64,000 bases of DNA from contig NZ_JAODWD010000002.1 of NCBI RefSeq assembly GCF_025345615.1, forward strand, positions 930,001 through 994,000, in the 5' to 3' direction. The notes below the pieces were generated by a model. The model worked only from the letters and a program-made list of their open reading frames with translations. It did no database searches and was not told the origin of the DNA. Of this stretch, positions 43,934 through 53,911 are shown one piece after another; position 1 is the first letter of the stretch, and the number at the start of each line of letters is the position of its first letter. Origin of the DNA: Mycobacterium deserti (GTDB lineage Bacteria; Actinomycetota; Actinomycetes; Mycobacteriales; Mycobacteriaceae). A program made the translations under genes and the position numbers.

Positions 43934-44679
43934 TTCTCCAGGGCCGAGCGGGCACCGGCCAGTTCGGTGGTGTTGCCCAACCGAGCCCGTCGGCCCGCGC
44001 GGTCACCTGCCCGCCGCGCGGCCGACGAGTAGCCGGCCGTCGCACTGGTGGCCCGCCAGGACCCTCGCGCCTCCGACGTCTGCCGGTAGAAGTCCTTCAG
44101 CTCGATGTCCTTGTCGCGCAATGCAATAGCCGTGCCGGGCTGGCTGTCCCGACCTTTGGTCGCTTCGCGCTGCGCTTCCTCGCGCGCCTCAAGAAGTCGC
44201 TGGCCGACCCTGGCGCCGAACGCGAGCTGGAAGTTGATGCGCGCGGTGATGGTCGGCGTCGGCCGATGTGCACCGGAGCTGATGTAGGCCTGCGACGCTC
44301 TGACCATCTGCGTGACCAGGCTGGCGTACAGGGTGTGGCTGGCGTCGATGTCCTCACTGAACCCGTAGGCGTAGACGAATGTGGAGTTCGACGCGACGTC
44401 ACACTTCACGTCGTTGGCCTGCGCGATGAGCACGAACAGCTGCACGTAGGTCCGCAGGCCGCGGCTGCCCGGGTTGCCGATCGTGATGGTGCGTTGCACC
44501 GGCATCTGGGCCTTGGTCCGCTGGTCGGAATGGGCGCGCGCGACTGCGAGGTCGATGGAGGTGGCGGTTGCCAGGCGTTGGGCCGCGGCCATGAACGCGT
44601 CGGCCTCGTGCTGGTTGTCGGTGCCCTCGGCCTGGCGCAACAGGGCGGCGATGCGCGCCAGCATCTTGTCGTCAGTCAT
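43930..44679 (-). CDS. DUF2786 domain protein (Rv0184-like)
   Basis: 249 residues from the ATG at 44679; another ATG lies two codons upstream. The N-terminal DKMLARIAALLRQAEGTDNQHEADAFMAAAQRL is the DUF2786 motif, a short helical unit with conserved Glu/His found in phage and bacterial proteins of unknown role. The middle of the protein is mixed helical and strand; the C terminus (ATAGYSSAARRAGDRAGRRARLG) is Arg/Ala-rich and likely binds nucleic acid or is disordered. It is coupled to the zincin gene, which suggests the two act together. Confidence 0.85.
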   Translation of the reverse strand: MTDDKMLARIAALLRQAEGTDNQHEADAFMAAAQRLATATSIDLAVARAHSDQRTKAQMPVQRTITIGNPGSRGLRTYVQLFVLIAQANDVKCDVASNSTFVYAYGFSEDIDASHTLYASLVTQMVRASQAYISSGAHRPTPTITARINFQLAFGARVGQRLLEAREEAQREATKGRDSQPGTAIALRDKDIELKDFYRQTSEARGSWRATSATAGYSSAARRAGDRAGRRARLGNTTELAGARSALEK

Positions 44680-44728
44680 GCGCATTCCACCTCGCTACTC
44701 GCTGGGACGTCATGGCGCCAGATTAGGG

Positions 44729-46545
<1,817 letters not shown>

Positions 46546-46607
46546 CTAGCGGGCTGACATGAATTCATCGGTGCCGGTTGTCACAGGTAGTGGCTAAGCT
46601 CGGCGGC

Positions 46608-47576
46608 GTGACGGTCCTGGCGCACGAAACCGATGACGAGTTCCTGCTGCAGGCAGAACCGCACAGGCGCGAACTGCTTGCCCACTGCTACCGGATGACG
46701 GGGTCGCTGCACGACGCCGAAGACCTCGTGCAAGAGACCTACCTGCGGGCGTGGAAGGCCTACGGCGGGTTCAAGGGCCAGTCGTCGCTGCGGACATGGC
46801 TGTATCGCATCGCCACCAACACCTGCCTGACGTCGTTGGAGGGCCGCCAGCGCCGGCCCCTGCCGACGGGGCTGGGCGCACCGAGTTCGGATCCGATCGA
46901 CGACATCGTCGCCCGTGACGAGGTGCCGTGGCTGGAGCCACTTCCCGACGATTCCAACGATCCGTCGACCATCGTCGGATCTCGCGAGTCGGTTCGGTTG
47001 GCGTTCGTCGCCGCGCTGCAGCATCTGTCGCCGCGACAGCGTGCGGTACTGGTCATGCGTGAGGTACTGCAGTGGAAGGCCGCCGAGGTCGCCGACGCCA
47101 TCGGCACGTCGACGGCCGCGGTCAACAGCCTGCTGCAGCGGGCGCGGGCGCAGCTCGACGCGGTGCACCCGAGCGAGGACGACCAGCTGCGGCCGCCGGA
47201 GTCGCCCGAGGCGCAGGATCTGCTGACCCGCTACATCGCGGCGTTCGAGACCTACGACATGGACAAGCTGGTCGAGTTGTTCACCGCCGAGGCGGTGTGG
47301 GAGATGCCGCCGTTCGACGGCTGGTACCAAGGCCCGGAGAACATCGTGAAGCTGTCGAAGACGCATTGCCCCGCCGAGGCGCCGGGCGACATGCGGCTGC
47401 TCCCCACCACGGCCAACGGCCAGCCTGCGGGAGCGATGTACATGCTCAACCGCGAGACCGGTGTGCACGAGCCGTTCCAGATGCATGTGCTGGCCGTAAC
47501 GCCGAACGGCATCGGCCATGTCGTCGCGTTCCACATGGACTCGTTCGCGAAGTTCGGCCTGCCCGACACCCTCTAA
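46608..47576 (+). CDS. sigG: ECF sigma factor SigG with SnoaL-like C-terminal domain
   Basis: 322 residues from the GTG at 46608; GTG at 46590 and TTG at 46578 are alternatives. Region 2 is about residues 17-85 (CYRMTGSLHDAEDLVQETYLRAWKAY, RTWLYRIATNTCLTSL). Region 4 is about 130-185 (LQHLSPRQRAVLVMREVLQWKAAEVADAIGTSTAAVNSLLQRAR). From about 200 an NTF2/SnoaL-like domain follows (LLTRYIAAFETYDMDKLVELFTAEAVWEMPPF), as in SigG/ECF groups that sense without a separate anti-sigma factor. SigG of M. tuberculosis is induced by DNA damage and in macrophages. Its stop overlaps the convergent DUF559 gene by 3 bp. Confidence 0.92.
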   Translation: MTVLAHETDDEFLLQAEPHRRELLAHCYRMTGSLHDAEDLVQETYLRAWKAYGGFKGQSSLRTWLYRIATNTCLTSLEGRQRRPLPTGLGAPSSDPIDDIVARDEVPWLEPLPDDSNDPSTIVGSRESVRLAFVAALQHLSPRQRAVLVMREVLQWKAAEVADAIGTSTAAVNSLLQRARAQLDAVHPSEDDQLRPPESPEAQDLLTRYIAAFETYDMDKLVELFTAEAVWEMPPFDGWYQGPENIVKLSKTHCPAEAPGDMRLLPTTANGQPAGAMYMLNRETGVHEPFQMHVLAVTPNGIGHVVAFHMDSFAKFGLPDTL

Positions 47577-48478
47577 CCCCTGCCGAGTGGCCACTTAGCG
47601 GCCAGTATCTCGAGAAGTCCTGCTATAACTGGCCACTCGGCACCAGCAGCCCGCAATGCCTGACACGTCCGAGCGACGATCACATGCGGCCGGTACCGCA
47701 GCATGTCGGCGCTGACGCGAACGATCGTCCATCCGCGGGCCAACAGATCGGCATGCCGGTCGATGTCTCGCGCGCGGATGTCGGACCTCGTCCAGTGTTG
47801 TTCCCCGTCATACTCGACTGCGACCTTGAATTCCTCGTAGCCCATGTCGAGGCGCCACCGTCCGACACAGATCTGCGTTTTCGGGCGCGGCAGGCCTGCA
47901 TCGACGAGCACCAGCCGCGTACGCGTCTCCTGGGGTGACTCAGATCCACCATCCATCAGGCCCAGCACCTCGCGCAGTTGGACGAGTCCCCGTACTCCTC
48001 GATGCCGATCGACGAGCGGCCATACATCACTGGAAGTCAAACTCGTCGCGTTCGCGAGTGCGTCAACGCGGATGACGGCGCGCACCCGTCCGCGTCGGCG
48101 GCCGAGGTCGAAGACCGTGCGTGCGGGCGTCGTGACCCCGATGCCTCGTCGCCGCGTCACTTCGTCGTCGCGGAGTTCATCTCGATGGATCACGATGCCG
48201 TCGACCCTTTTTCCGTTACGGCGGTACAGCTCGGCTGGCAACCGGGCATCGATTCAATTCGATCCATGCAATGCTGCCGCGGACACGCCCGCAACCGTCG
48301 CTTGGCGATTCGACCAGAGCCACGCAGCGACTGCCCGTGTCTGGGCGGTCAGTTCGGCGCCGGCCGGGAAGTAGACGTTGCGATAAACCCGTTGGTTCCT
48401 CGCGATGAGGGTGTGCGGGGTCAGCGCTCCGCCGGCGATCGCTTCGGTGCCGAGGAACGGCAGTGGCTGTACTGGCAT
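47573..48478 (-). pseudogene. DUF559 endonuclease-like/AbiEi-like gene interrupted by one in-frame stop
   Basis: The reading frame of about 301 codons runs from the ATG at 48478 to a TAG at 47573, broken only by a TGA at 48254-48256 (codon 75). The residues on either side (AALHGSN and IDARLPAELY) join smoothly, and related mycobacterial proteins have Trp at this point, so TGG to TGA is the simplest cause. The N part resembles the helix-turn-helix and linker of AbiEi-like proteins. The C part carries the DUF559/Vsr-type nuclease fold: VAVEYDGEQHWTRSD...RDIDRHADLLARGWTIVRV, with Glu, Asp and His of a PD-(D/E)XK-like site. Paired inverted repeats lie at both ends. It may be dead, or rescued by readthrough; a sequencing error also remains possible. 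Confidence 0.8.
47581..47642. repeat. Inverted repeat TGCCGAGTGGCCA...TGGCCACTCGGCA at the 3' end of the DUF559 gene
   Basis: Two exact 13-bp arms (47581-47593 and 47630-47642) face each other across 36 bp. The repeat lies within the last codons of the DUF559 gene and just after the sigG stop, so it could also act as a terminator for sigG. The same core, CGAGTGGCCA/TGGCCACTCG with a 37-bp centre, recurs upstream of the gene. Confidence 0.85.
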
Positions 48479-48539
48479 GCATGCACGATGTCGGCGCAGG
48501 ACGACAGATCCGCCGCTCGACGGGAGGTTATCCACAGGG

Positions 48540-48598
48540 TCGAGTGGCCAATTGTCACCGGTTATCGCGCGCAATGTGCCGGATATCTGGCCACTCGA
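48540..48598. repeat. Inverted repeat TCGAGTGGCCA...TGGCCACTCGA upstream of the DUF559 gene
   Basis: Two exact 11-bp arms (48540-48550 and 48588-48598) face each other across 37 bp, beginning about 60 bp upstream of the gene's ATG. The arms share the core of the element at 47581-47642, so the gene is bracketed by two copies of the same palindromic design. Confidence 0.85.
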
Positions 48599-48652
48599 CG
48601 ATGAGGTGTGAGGCTTAAATGGCCAGCTCAAGGGCTAGGTTGGCTGTCGTTC

Positions 48653-48666
48653 TAGAACGTGTTCTA
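48653..48666. promoter_or_regulatory. KstR-like palindrome TAGAACGTGTTCTA upstream of the alcohol dehydrogenase
   Basis: A perfect palindrome except for its two-base centre that matches the T-NN-AAC-NN-GTT-NN-A pattern of the KstR cholesterol-catabolism repressor. It ends 12 bp before the ATG at 48679, where a bound repressor would block transcription. Assignment to KstR is by motif only. Confidence 0.65.
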
Positions 48667-48678
48667 TGATCGCCCCTC

Positions 48679-49803
48679 ATGAAGACCAAGGGCGCTCTGC
48701 TGTGGGAGCTCAACTCGCCGTTTCGCATCGACGAGATCGACATCGGCGACCCCGTCGACGATGAGGTGCAAATCCGCGTGCACGCCGCGGGCATGTGCCA
48801 CTCCGACTACCACCTGACCACCGGCGCCACCCCGATCGGGCTGCCCGCCCTCGGCGGTCACGAGGGCGCAGGCGTCGTCACCAAGGTCGGCCGCAACGTC
48901 ACCGGCCTCAACGAGGGCGACCACGTCATCCTCGCCTTCATCCCCTCCTGCGGCCAGTGCCCGTCGTGCCTGAAGGGCTACCGCTCGCTGTGCGACCGCG
49001 GCGCGGTGCTGCTCGGCGGCAAGGCGATCGCCGACGGCACCTCGCGTGTGCACGCCGGCACCACCGAGGTGTCGCCGATGAACCTCCTGGGCACCTTCGC
49101 CCCGTACATGACCGTGCACAAGGACTCCGTCGTCAAGATCGACGACGACATTCCGTTCGAGACCGCGGCGATCATGGGTTGCGCCGTGCCGACTGGTTTC
49201 GGCTCCGCCACCAACGTCGCCGAGGTGCAGCCCGGCGAGACGGTCGTGATCGTCGGCGTCGGCGGGATCGGCATGAGCGCGCTGCAGGGCGCGGTGATCT
49301 CCGGCGCGAAGAACGTCGTCGCGATCGACCCGAACGAGTGGAAGCGCGACCAGGCCATCAAGTTCGGCGCCACCCACGTCTACCCGTCGATGGCCGAGGC
49401 CATCGCCCCCGTCATCGACCTCACCCACGGCGTCATGGCCGACAAGACGATCATCGCCGTCGGGCACATGAAGGGCGAGTACATCGAAGAGGCGATGACC
49501 CTGACCACCAAGACCGGTACCTGCGTGGTGACAGGCATGGGCTCGATGATGGACACCGACGTCAAGCTCAACCTGTTTCTGTTCACCATGTTGCAGAAGA
49601 CACTGAAGGGCAACATCTTTGGCGGTGGCAGCTCACATGTCGAAACGCCGAAGCTCGTCGGCCTTTACAAGTCGGGTCTGCTCAACATCGACGACATGGT
49701 GACCAGGACCTATCGGCTCGAGGACATCAACGACGGCTACGTGGACATGCTCGAGGGCAGGAACATTCGCGGGGTCATCACGTTCGACGACTCGGACTGG
49801 TAG
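48679..49803 (+). CDS. Zinc-dependent alcohol dehydrogenase of the NDMA-dependent (mycothiol-era) type
   Basis: 374 residues. The catalytic-zinc ligands are in GMCHSDYHL and GGHEGAG, and the four-Cys structural-zinc lobe in SCGQCPSCLKGYRSLCD. The NAD site is VVIVGVGGIGMSALQGAV followed by NVVAIDPNEWKRDQA. The length and the insert GGKAIADGTSRVHAGTTEVSPMNLL match the NDMA-dependent alcohol dehydrogenases of actinobacteria, which keep NAD tightly bound and need an unknown electron acceptor in the cell. The usual substrates are alcohols or aldehydes. The KstR-like site directly upstream suggests a link to sterol or fatty acid catabolism. Its last 26 bp overlap the convergent MarR gene. Confidence 0.92.
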   Translation: MKTKGALLWELNSPFRIDEIDIGDPVDDEVQIRVHAAGMCHSDYHLTTGATPIGLPALGGHEGAGVVTKVGRNVTGLNEGDHVILAFIPSCGQCPSCLKGYRSLCDRGAVLLGGKAIADGTSRVHAGTTEVSPMNLLGTFAPYMTVHKDSVVKIDDDIPFETAAIMGCAVPTGFGSATNVAEVQPGETVVIVGVGGIGMSALQGAVISGAKNVVAIDPNEWKRDQAIKFGATHVYPSMAEAIAPVIDLTHGVMADKTIIAVGHMKGEYIEEAMTLTTKTGTCVVTGMGSMMDTDVKLNLFLFTMLQKTLKGNIFGGGSSHVETPKLVGLYKSGLLNIDDMVTRTYRLEDINDGYVDMLEGRNIRGVITFDDSDW

Positions 49804-50242
49804 CCAGCCGCTCCAGAACGGTGTCGACCACCGATCCGAACGCCGCCAACTGCGTCGGTGACAGCCCGTCGAACACCGTGCTGCGGACCAGCTCGACGTG
49901 ACCGGGCGCGGCCGTGGCGATGGCTTGGCGGCCGCCATCGGTGATCTCGACGATGGCACTGCGGCGGTCATCGTCGCGGCCGTGTCGGTCGATGAGACCG
50001 CGGCCGCGCATTCGCCTCAGCTGGTGCGACAACCGGCTCTGCTCCCACGCCAGGGCCTCCCCCAGTTCGCCGATCCGCATCGGACCGCGCTCCGACAGTG
50101 CGACGAGCACGTCGTAGTCGGCCAGCGACAGTTCACAGTCCTGTTGGAGTTGGCGGTGCATCGCGCCCTGCAATTGCGACACCATCGCCAAATACCGCCG
50201 CCACACCCGCTGCTGTTCGTTGGTCAGCCACACGGAATACAT
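49778..50242 (-). CDS. MarR-family regulator
   Basis: 154 residues with an ATG start. The winged helix-turn-helix is YDVLVALSERGPMRIGELGEALAWEQSRLSHQLRRMRGRGLIDRHGRDDDRRSAIVEIT at about 43-103, with the wing tip DDDRR typical of the family. Flanking helices provide dimerisation. It is divergent from the pirin gene, and an inverted repeat of MarR-site size lies directly upstream of its ATG, so it probably represses itself and the pirin. The signal is likely a phenolic or oxidative compound, by family analogy. Confidence 0.9.
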   Translation of the reverse strand: MYSVWLTNEQQRVWRRYLAMVSQLQGAMHRQLQQDCELSLADYDVLVALSERGPMRIGELGEALAWEQSRLSHQLRRMRGRGLIDRHGRDDDRRSAIVEITDGGRQAIATAAPGHVELVRSTVFDGLSPTQLAAFGSVVDTVLERLATSPSRRT

Positions 50243-50267
50243 GACACATCATCTATGTTGTCGTGTC
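50243..50267. promoter_or_regulatory. Imperfect palindrome GACAC-N15-GTGTC at the MarR/pirin divergent promoter
   Basis: Five-base arms GACAC/GTGTC flank a partly symmetric centre, immediately upstream of the MarR ATG and about 43 bp before the pirin start. Size and position fit an autoregulatory MarR operator controlling both genes. Confidence 0.5.
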
Positions 50268-50309
50268 CAGTGCCACCCACCTAGGCTGGCGACGAACGAG
50301 AGGACCGGC

Positions 50310-51071
50310 ATGACCACCGAGACCGTCGACATCCGACGTGCCGCCGACCGCGCGAAGACGAACATCTCCTGGCTCGACTCCAAGCACTCGTTCTCGTTCG
50401 GCAGCCACTACGATCCCGGCAACACCCACCACGGCCTGCTGTTGGTGAACAACGACGACGTCGTCCGACCCGGCGCAGGTTTCGAGACCCATCCGCACCG
50501 CGACATGGAGATCGTCACCTGGGTGCTTCGCGGGTCGCTGGTGCACCAGGACTCAACCGGTCACTCCGGAGTGATCTATCCCGGTCTGGCGCAACGGATG
50601 TCGGCAGGTCGGGGCATTCTGCACTCCGAGAAGAACGACTCCTGGACGCTGACCGGCGAGCAGTCCCACAGCGAGCCGGTCCATTTCGTGCAGATGTGGG
50701 TGGTGCCCGACGAAGCCGGCATCGACCCCGGATATCAACAGTTGGAAATCGACGACGAGTTGCTCCGCGGTGGTCTGGTGACCATTGCCTCCGGCATGCC
50801 CGAACACGAAGGGCAGTCCGCGATCGCCATCCGCAACCGTTACGCCGCTCTGCACGGTGCCAGGATGGAGTCCGGTGACAGCATCGAATTGCCCTCCGCG
50901 CCATACCTTCACCTGTTCGTCCCTCGTGGCCAGGTCACGCTCGAAGGTGCCGGCGTTCTCCATGAGGGCGACGCGGTGCGGTTCACCGCCTCGGGTGGCC
51001 AGCGGGTCACCGCTACCGAGCCTGCCGAGATCCTGATCTGGGAGATGCATGCGGATATCGCTGCGGCATAG
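50310..51071 (+). CDS. Pirin-family protein (Rv0181c-like)
   Basis: 253 residues from the ATG at 50310, with GAGAGGA upstream. The cupin metal site is in VRPGAGFETHPHRDMEIVTWVLRGSLVHQDSTGH, giving His-x-His and a further His and Glu. The pirin signature GLAQRMSAGRGILHSEKND follows. The metal is normally Fe. Some pirins have quercetinase activity or act as redox sensors, but the role here is open. It corresponds to Rv0181c by position near sigG. Its end overlaps the next lipoprotein gene by 23 bp. Confidence 0.93.
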   Translation: MTTETVDIRRAADRAKTNISWLDSKHSFSFGSHYDPGNTHHGLLLVNNDDVVRPGAGFETHPHRDMEIVTWVLRGSLVHQDSTGHSGVIYPGLAQRMSAGRGILHSEKNDSWTLTGEQSHSEPVHFVQMWVVPDEAGIDPGYQQLEIDDELLRGGLVTIASGMPEHEGQSAIAIRNRYAALHGARMESGDSIELPSAPYLHLFVPRGQVTLEGAGVLHEGDAVRFTASGGQRVTATEPAEILIWEMHADIAAA

Positions 51072-52368
51072 CCGAATCGCGCTGGCTATCGGAGGCGTCG
51101 CACTGCTCGCGGCCTGCTCGACCTCGACCGAATCGACGCCTTCTTCGGAAACACGTTCCAGCACCCAGCCGGCCTCAGCGGCGCCGACGACCGAACCGAC
51201 CGCCGGGCTCGCTCCAGTCCCTGTACGCGTGAATCCTCAATTGGCGCAGGCGCCGTTCGACCGGCCGCGTGAGGCGCTGGTGCCGTCGGGCTGGACGCTG
51301 TCGGTGTGGGCGCGCGTTCCCAAGACCCGATTGGCGGCGTGGACGCCTGACGGTGCGCTGCTGATCTCCCTGCCGAGCACCGGCGAGATCGTGCGCCTGC
51401 AACCGGGCGACGGCGGTCCACGTCAGACGACCCTGCTCGACGGTCTCGACCAACCCCACGGCCTGACATTCGTCGGCAACACCCTCTATGTGGCCGAAAG
51501 CGACCAGGTCGACGCGTACGACTACGCCGAAGGTAGGGCCGAGAACCGGAGCACTGTCGCGCCCGGCTTGCCCGACGCGAAGAGCCCGGACTTGCGCGGC
51601 GCCTACTCACACGCTTTGAAGAGCGTGGCAGTCGGTCCGGACGGCGCCGTGTACTTCTCCATCGGATCGACGGGCAACGTCTCGGCCGAGGACCGCGACG
51701 CCACTCCGCCTCGCGCGACGATCATGCGGGTGCCGCCTGGCGGCGGGCCGGCTGCACCGTTCGCGACGGGAGTGCGCAACGGCACGGGCCTGGCGATCGC
51801 TCCGGACGGCTCGGTGTGGACGGCGGTCAACAACCGCGACAATGTGGCCGATCCGACGACGGGTGAGGTCGATCCCGAGTATGTCGACGAGCACCCGCCG
51901 GAGTCGATCGCCCGATTGACGCCCGGACGCGAATTGGGTTGGCCGTATTGCAATCCCGACGGCGGACCTGCGGATCTGCCAATGATCCGCGACGTGCAGA
52001 CCAACCCCGACGGCAACCTCCTCGATTGCGCGTCGCTGCCGCCGATCGAGCAGAGCATGGCCGCACACTCCGCCCCGCTCGGGATGAGCTTCACCGACGG
52101 CGTGCTCCCCGCGCCATATGCCACCGGGGCGCTCGTCGGGGTTCACGGGTCATGGAACCGAGAACCCCCGCAGGCACCGGAGGTGTCGTTCTTCGGTTGG
52201 ACTAAGGGTGGTTTGGGCGTTCAGCAGACCCTCGTCGGCGGGTTCCAGGCCGACGACGGGACGCGGTGGGGCCGCCCGGTCGCCGCAGTTGCGGGACCGG
52301 ACGGCGCCGTATACATCACCGACGACTACGCGGACGCCGTCTATCGACTGGCGCCGCCAGGCCGTTAG
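51049..52368 (+). CDS. PQQ-type sugar dehydrogenase-like (GDH/sorbosone family) lipoprotein
   Basis: 439 residues. The signal sequence IALAIGGVALLAACS has the lipobox LLAAC, with Cys near residue 23. After a Ser/Thr/Pro-rich linker (about 24-60) a six-bladed beta-propeller follows, with repeated turns such as LISLPSTGEIVRL, DQPHGLTFVGNTLYVAES, VGPDGAVYFSIGSTGN and AGPDGAVYITDDYADAVYRL. The C-terminal RELGWPYCNPDGG is typical of soluble glucose/sorbosone dehydrogenase-like proteins. Use of PQQ is not certain. It starts inside the end of the pirin gene, so the two are probably coupled. It is anchored outside the membrane. Confidence 0.85.
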   Translation: MRISLRHSRIALAIGGVALLAACSTSTESTPSSETRSSTQPASAAPTTEPTAGLAPVPVRVNPQLAQAPFDRPREALVPSGWTLSVWARVPKTRLAAWTPDGALLISLPSTGEIVRLQPGDGGPRQTTLLDGLDQPHGLTFVGNTLYVAESDQVDAYDYAEGRAENRSTVAPGLPDAKSPDLRGAYSHALKSVAVGPDGAVYFSIGSTGNVSAEDRDATPPRATIMRVPPGGGPAAPFATGVRNGTGLAIAPDGSVWTAVNNRDNVADPTTGEVDPEYVDEHPPESIARLTPGRELGWPYCNPDGGPADLPMIRDVQTNPDGNLLDCASLPPIEQSMAAHSAPLGMSFTDGVLPAPYATGALVGVHGSWNREPPQAPEVSFFGWTKGGLGVQQTLVGGFQADDGTRWGRPVAAVAGPDGAVYITDDYADAVYRLAPPGR

Positions 52369-52661
52369 CGGCCTGGTCCGGCCGCGCCGCGCGTCGCACC
52401 GCGGCGGCCGGTGATGCCGACGTAGATCGCGATCAGCAGGATCGCGACGATGACGCCGACGAGGAACGGAATGATCTCGAACCCGCCGTTGGAGTTCGAG
52501 TACCCGAGTTGGTACGTCAGCCAAGATCCGATCAAGGATCCGAGCGCGCCGAGGATGATCGTCATGATCACGCCGATGTTCTGCTTGCCCGGCATGATGA
52601 GGCGCGCGAGTGCGCCGACGATCAGGCCGACGACCAGCGCGGTAAGAATGGTTCCGATCAT
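52365..52661 (-). CDS. GlsB/YeaQ/YmgE-family small membrane protein
   Basis: 98 residues. Three hydrophobic segments with the family pattern: ILTALVVGLIVGALARLIMPGKQNIGVIMTIILGALGSLIGSWL, in which the ARLIMPG turn and GALGSLIG are the usual landmarks, then IIPFLVGVIVAILLIAIYVGI. These small stress-associated membrane proteins have no established function (the transglycosylase-associated name is historical). The C terminus is Arg/Gly-rich. It overlaps the convergent lipoprotein gene by 4 bp. Confidence 0.9.
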   Translation of the reverse strand: MIGTILTALVVGLIVGALARLIMPGKQNIGVIMTIILGALGSLIGSWLTYQLGYSNSNGGFEIIPFLVGVIVAILLIAIYVGITGRRGATRGAAGPGR

Positions 52662-52767
52662 TTCTGCTCCCTTTGAGTTGGCCTAACGCCCGCGGGTTAC
52701 CCGCTTCGAGCCTCAAATTCACACGCAGCGAGGCCGATATCGAACCGTCGCCAGATCGTTACCAAAG

Positions 52768-52795
52768 TTGACAGTGTTGCTGCTGTGGCTAATGT
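52768..52795 (+). promoter_or_regulatory. Probable sigma-70 type promoter before the phosphodiester glycosidase gene
   Basis: A perfect -35 TTGACA at 52768-52773 and a -10-like TAATGT at 52790-52795, with a 16-bp spacer, lie about 35 bp before the GTG at 52829. The whole gap 52662-52828 is otherwise without a gene. Confidence 0.6.
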
Positions 52796-52828
52796 TGTCT
52801 TATCCCAGCAATTTTCAGAGGGGCACCC

Positions 52829-53911
52829 GTGTCGAAGTCAGCCGCAAACTTCCGGCGGTTCGCGGCTTCCGCCGCGGCGCTGCTGCTGTGCGGCGTCCTG
52901 TCGACCACCGCCGGGGTCCCGACCGCTCACGGCGCCAGCGCCCGCGAACTCCTCGCCACCGCCATCGCCACCACCCGCGGGTCTTATCTGGTTTACAACT
53001 TCGGCAGTGGCCACCCCGCACCACTGCTCAATGCGGCCGGCAACTGGTACGAGCTGAACAGCGGCGGGCACCTGATGATCATCAAGGCCGCGTCGACGCG
53101 GCTTGCGCCTCGGTTGCTCGTCGACTCCCACAACGGTTTTCAGGCCCGCTGCGAGCGAGACCCGCGGGCACGCACCGGCGAGGGGCTGTGGCAGGCGTCG
53201 GAGATCTTCACTCCGCTGCAGGCCTGGCAGGCGCTCGGCCAGCCGACCATCGCCATCAACGCCAACTTCTTCGATGTCCGTGGCCAACGCGGCGGCTCGT
53301 GGAAGTCCACCGGATGCAGTTCGCCGCTGGGCGCTTACGTCGACAACACCCGCGGCGCCGGCCGGACGAACACCGCCGTCACGGGAAAACTCGCTTATGC
53401 GGGCAAGCAGGGGCTGTCGGGGGGCAACGAACACTGGAAGGCGCTCTCGACGATGATCCTGCCGGTAGGCGGAGCACCGTTCGTGGTGGCGCCGAAGAAC
53501 CCGGATGACTACGACGCAGCCTCTCCGGTGATCGAGCGTCTCGTCGGCGAGGGCAGCCGATTCGTCGCGGTGGCCGGCATCGGGTTGTTAGCCCCGGGTG
53601 ATACCGGGCAACTCAATGACGGCGGTCCGAGTGCCGCCCGCACGGCGATCGCCTACGCCAAGAGCAAGGACGAGATGTACGTGTTCCAGGGCGGCAGTTA
53701 CACCCCGGATCAGATGCAGGATCTTTTCCGGGGACTCGGCAGCGACGCCGCGGTGCTTCTCGACGGCGGCGGATCGTCGTCGATAGTCCTGCGCCGCGAC
53801 ACCGGCGGGATGTGGGCCGGCGCCGGTGTGCCGCGCGGGTCTTGTGATACCCGTCAGGTCCTGTGCGACTCGCGGGAGCGTGCCCTGCCGAGCTGGCTCG
53901 CGTTCAACTAG
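52829..53911 (+). CDS. Exported phosphodiester glycosidase/NAGPA domain protein
   Basis: 360 residues from a GTG with GAGGGG upstream. The signal peptide (FAASAAALLLCGVLSTTAG-VPTAHGA) ends about residue 36. The domain blocks are TIAINANFFDVRG near 150, PLGAYVDN, and LLDGGGSSSIVL near 310 with the Asp and Gly-rich turn typical of NAGPA (uncovering enzyme) and related phosphodiester glycosidases. The bacterial substrate is not known. It overlaps the convergent large exported protein gene by 4 bp. Confidence 0.87.
   Translation: MSKSAANFRRFAASAAALLLCGVLSTTAGVPTAHGASARELLATAIATTRGSYLVYNFGSGHPAPLLNAAGNWYELNSGGHLMIIKAASTRLAPRLLVDSHNGFQARCERDPRARTGEGLWQASEIFTPLQAWQALGQPTIAINANFFDVRGQRGGSWKSTGCSSPLGAYVDNTRGAGRTNTAVTGKLAYAGKQGLSGGNEHWKALSTMILPVGGAPFVVAPKNPDDYDAASPVIERLVGEGSRFVAVAGIGLLAPGDTGQLNDGGPSAARTAIAYAKSKDEMYVFQGGSYTPDQMQDLFRGLGSDAAVLLDGGGSSSIVLRRDTGGMWAGAGVPRGSCDTRQVLCDSRERALPSWLAFN

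Noticed and set aside
46559..46568. ATGAATTCAT palindrome between Rv0183-like and sigG genes
   Set aside because: A 10-bp palindrome is common by chance and no matching regulator is suggested; not strong enough for a site.
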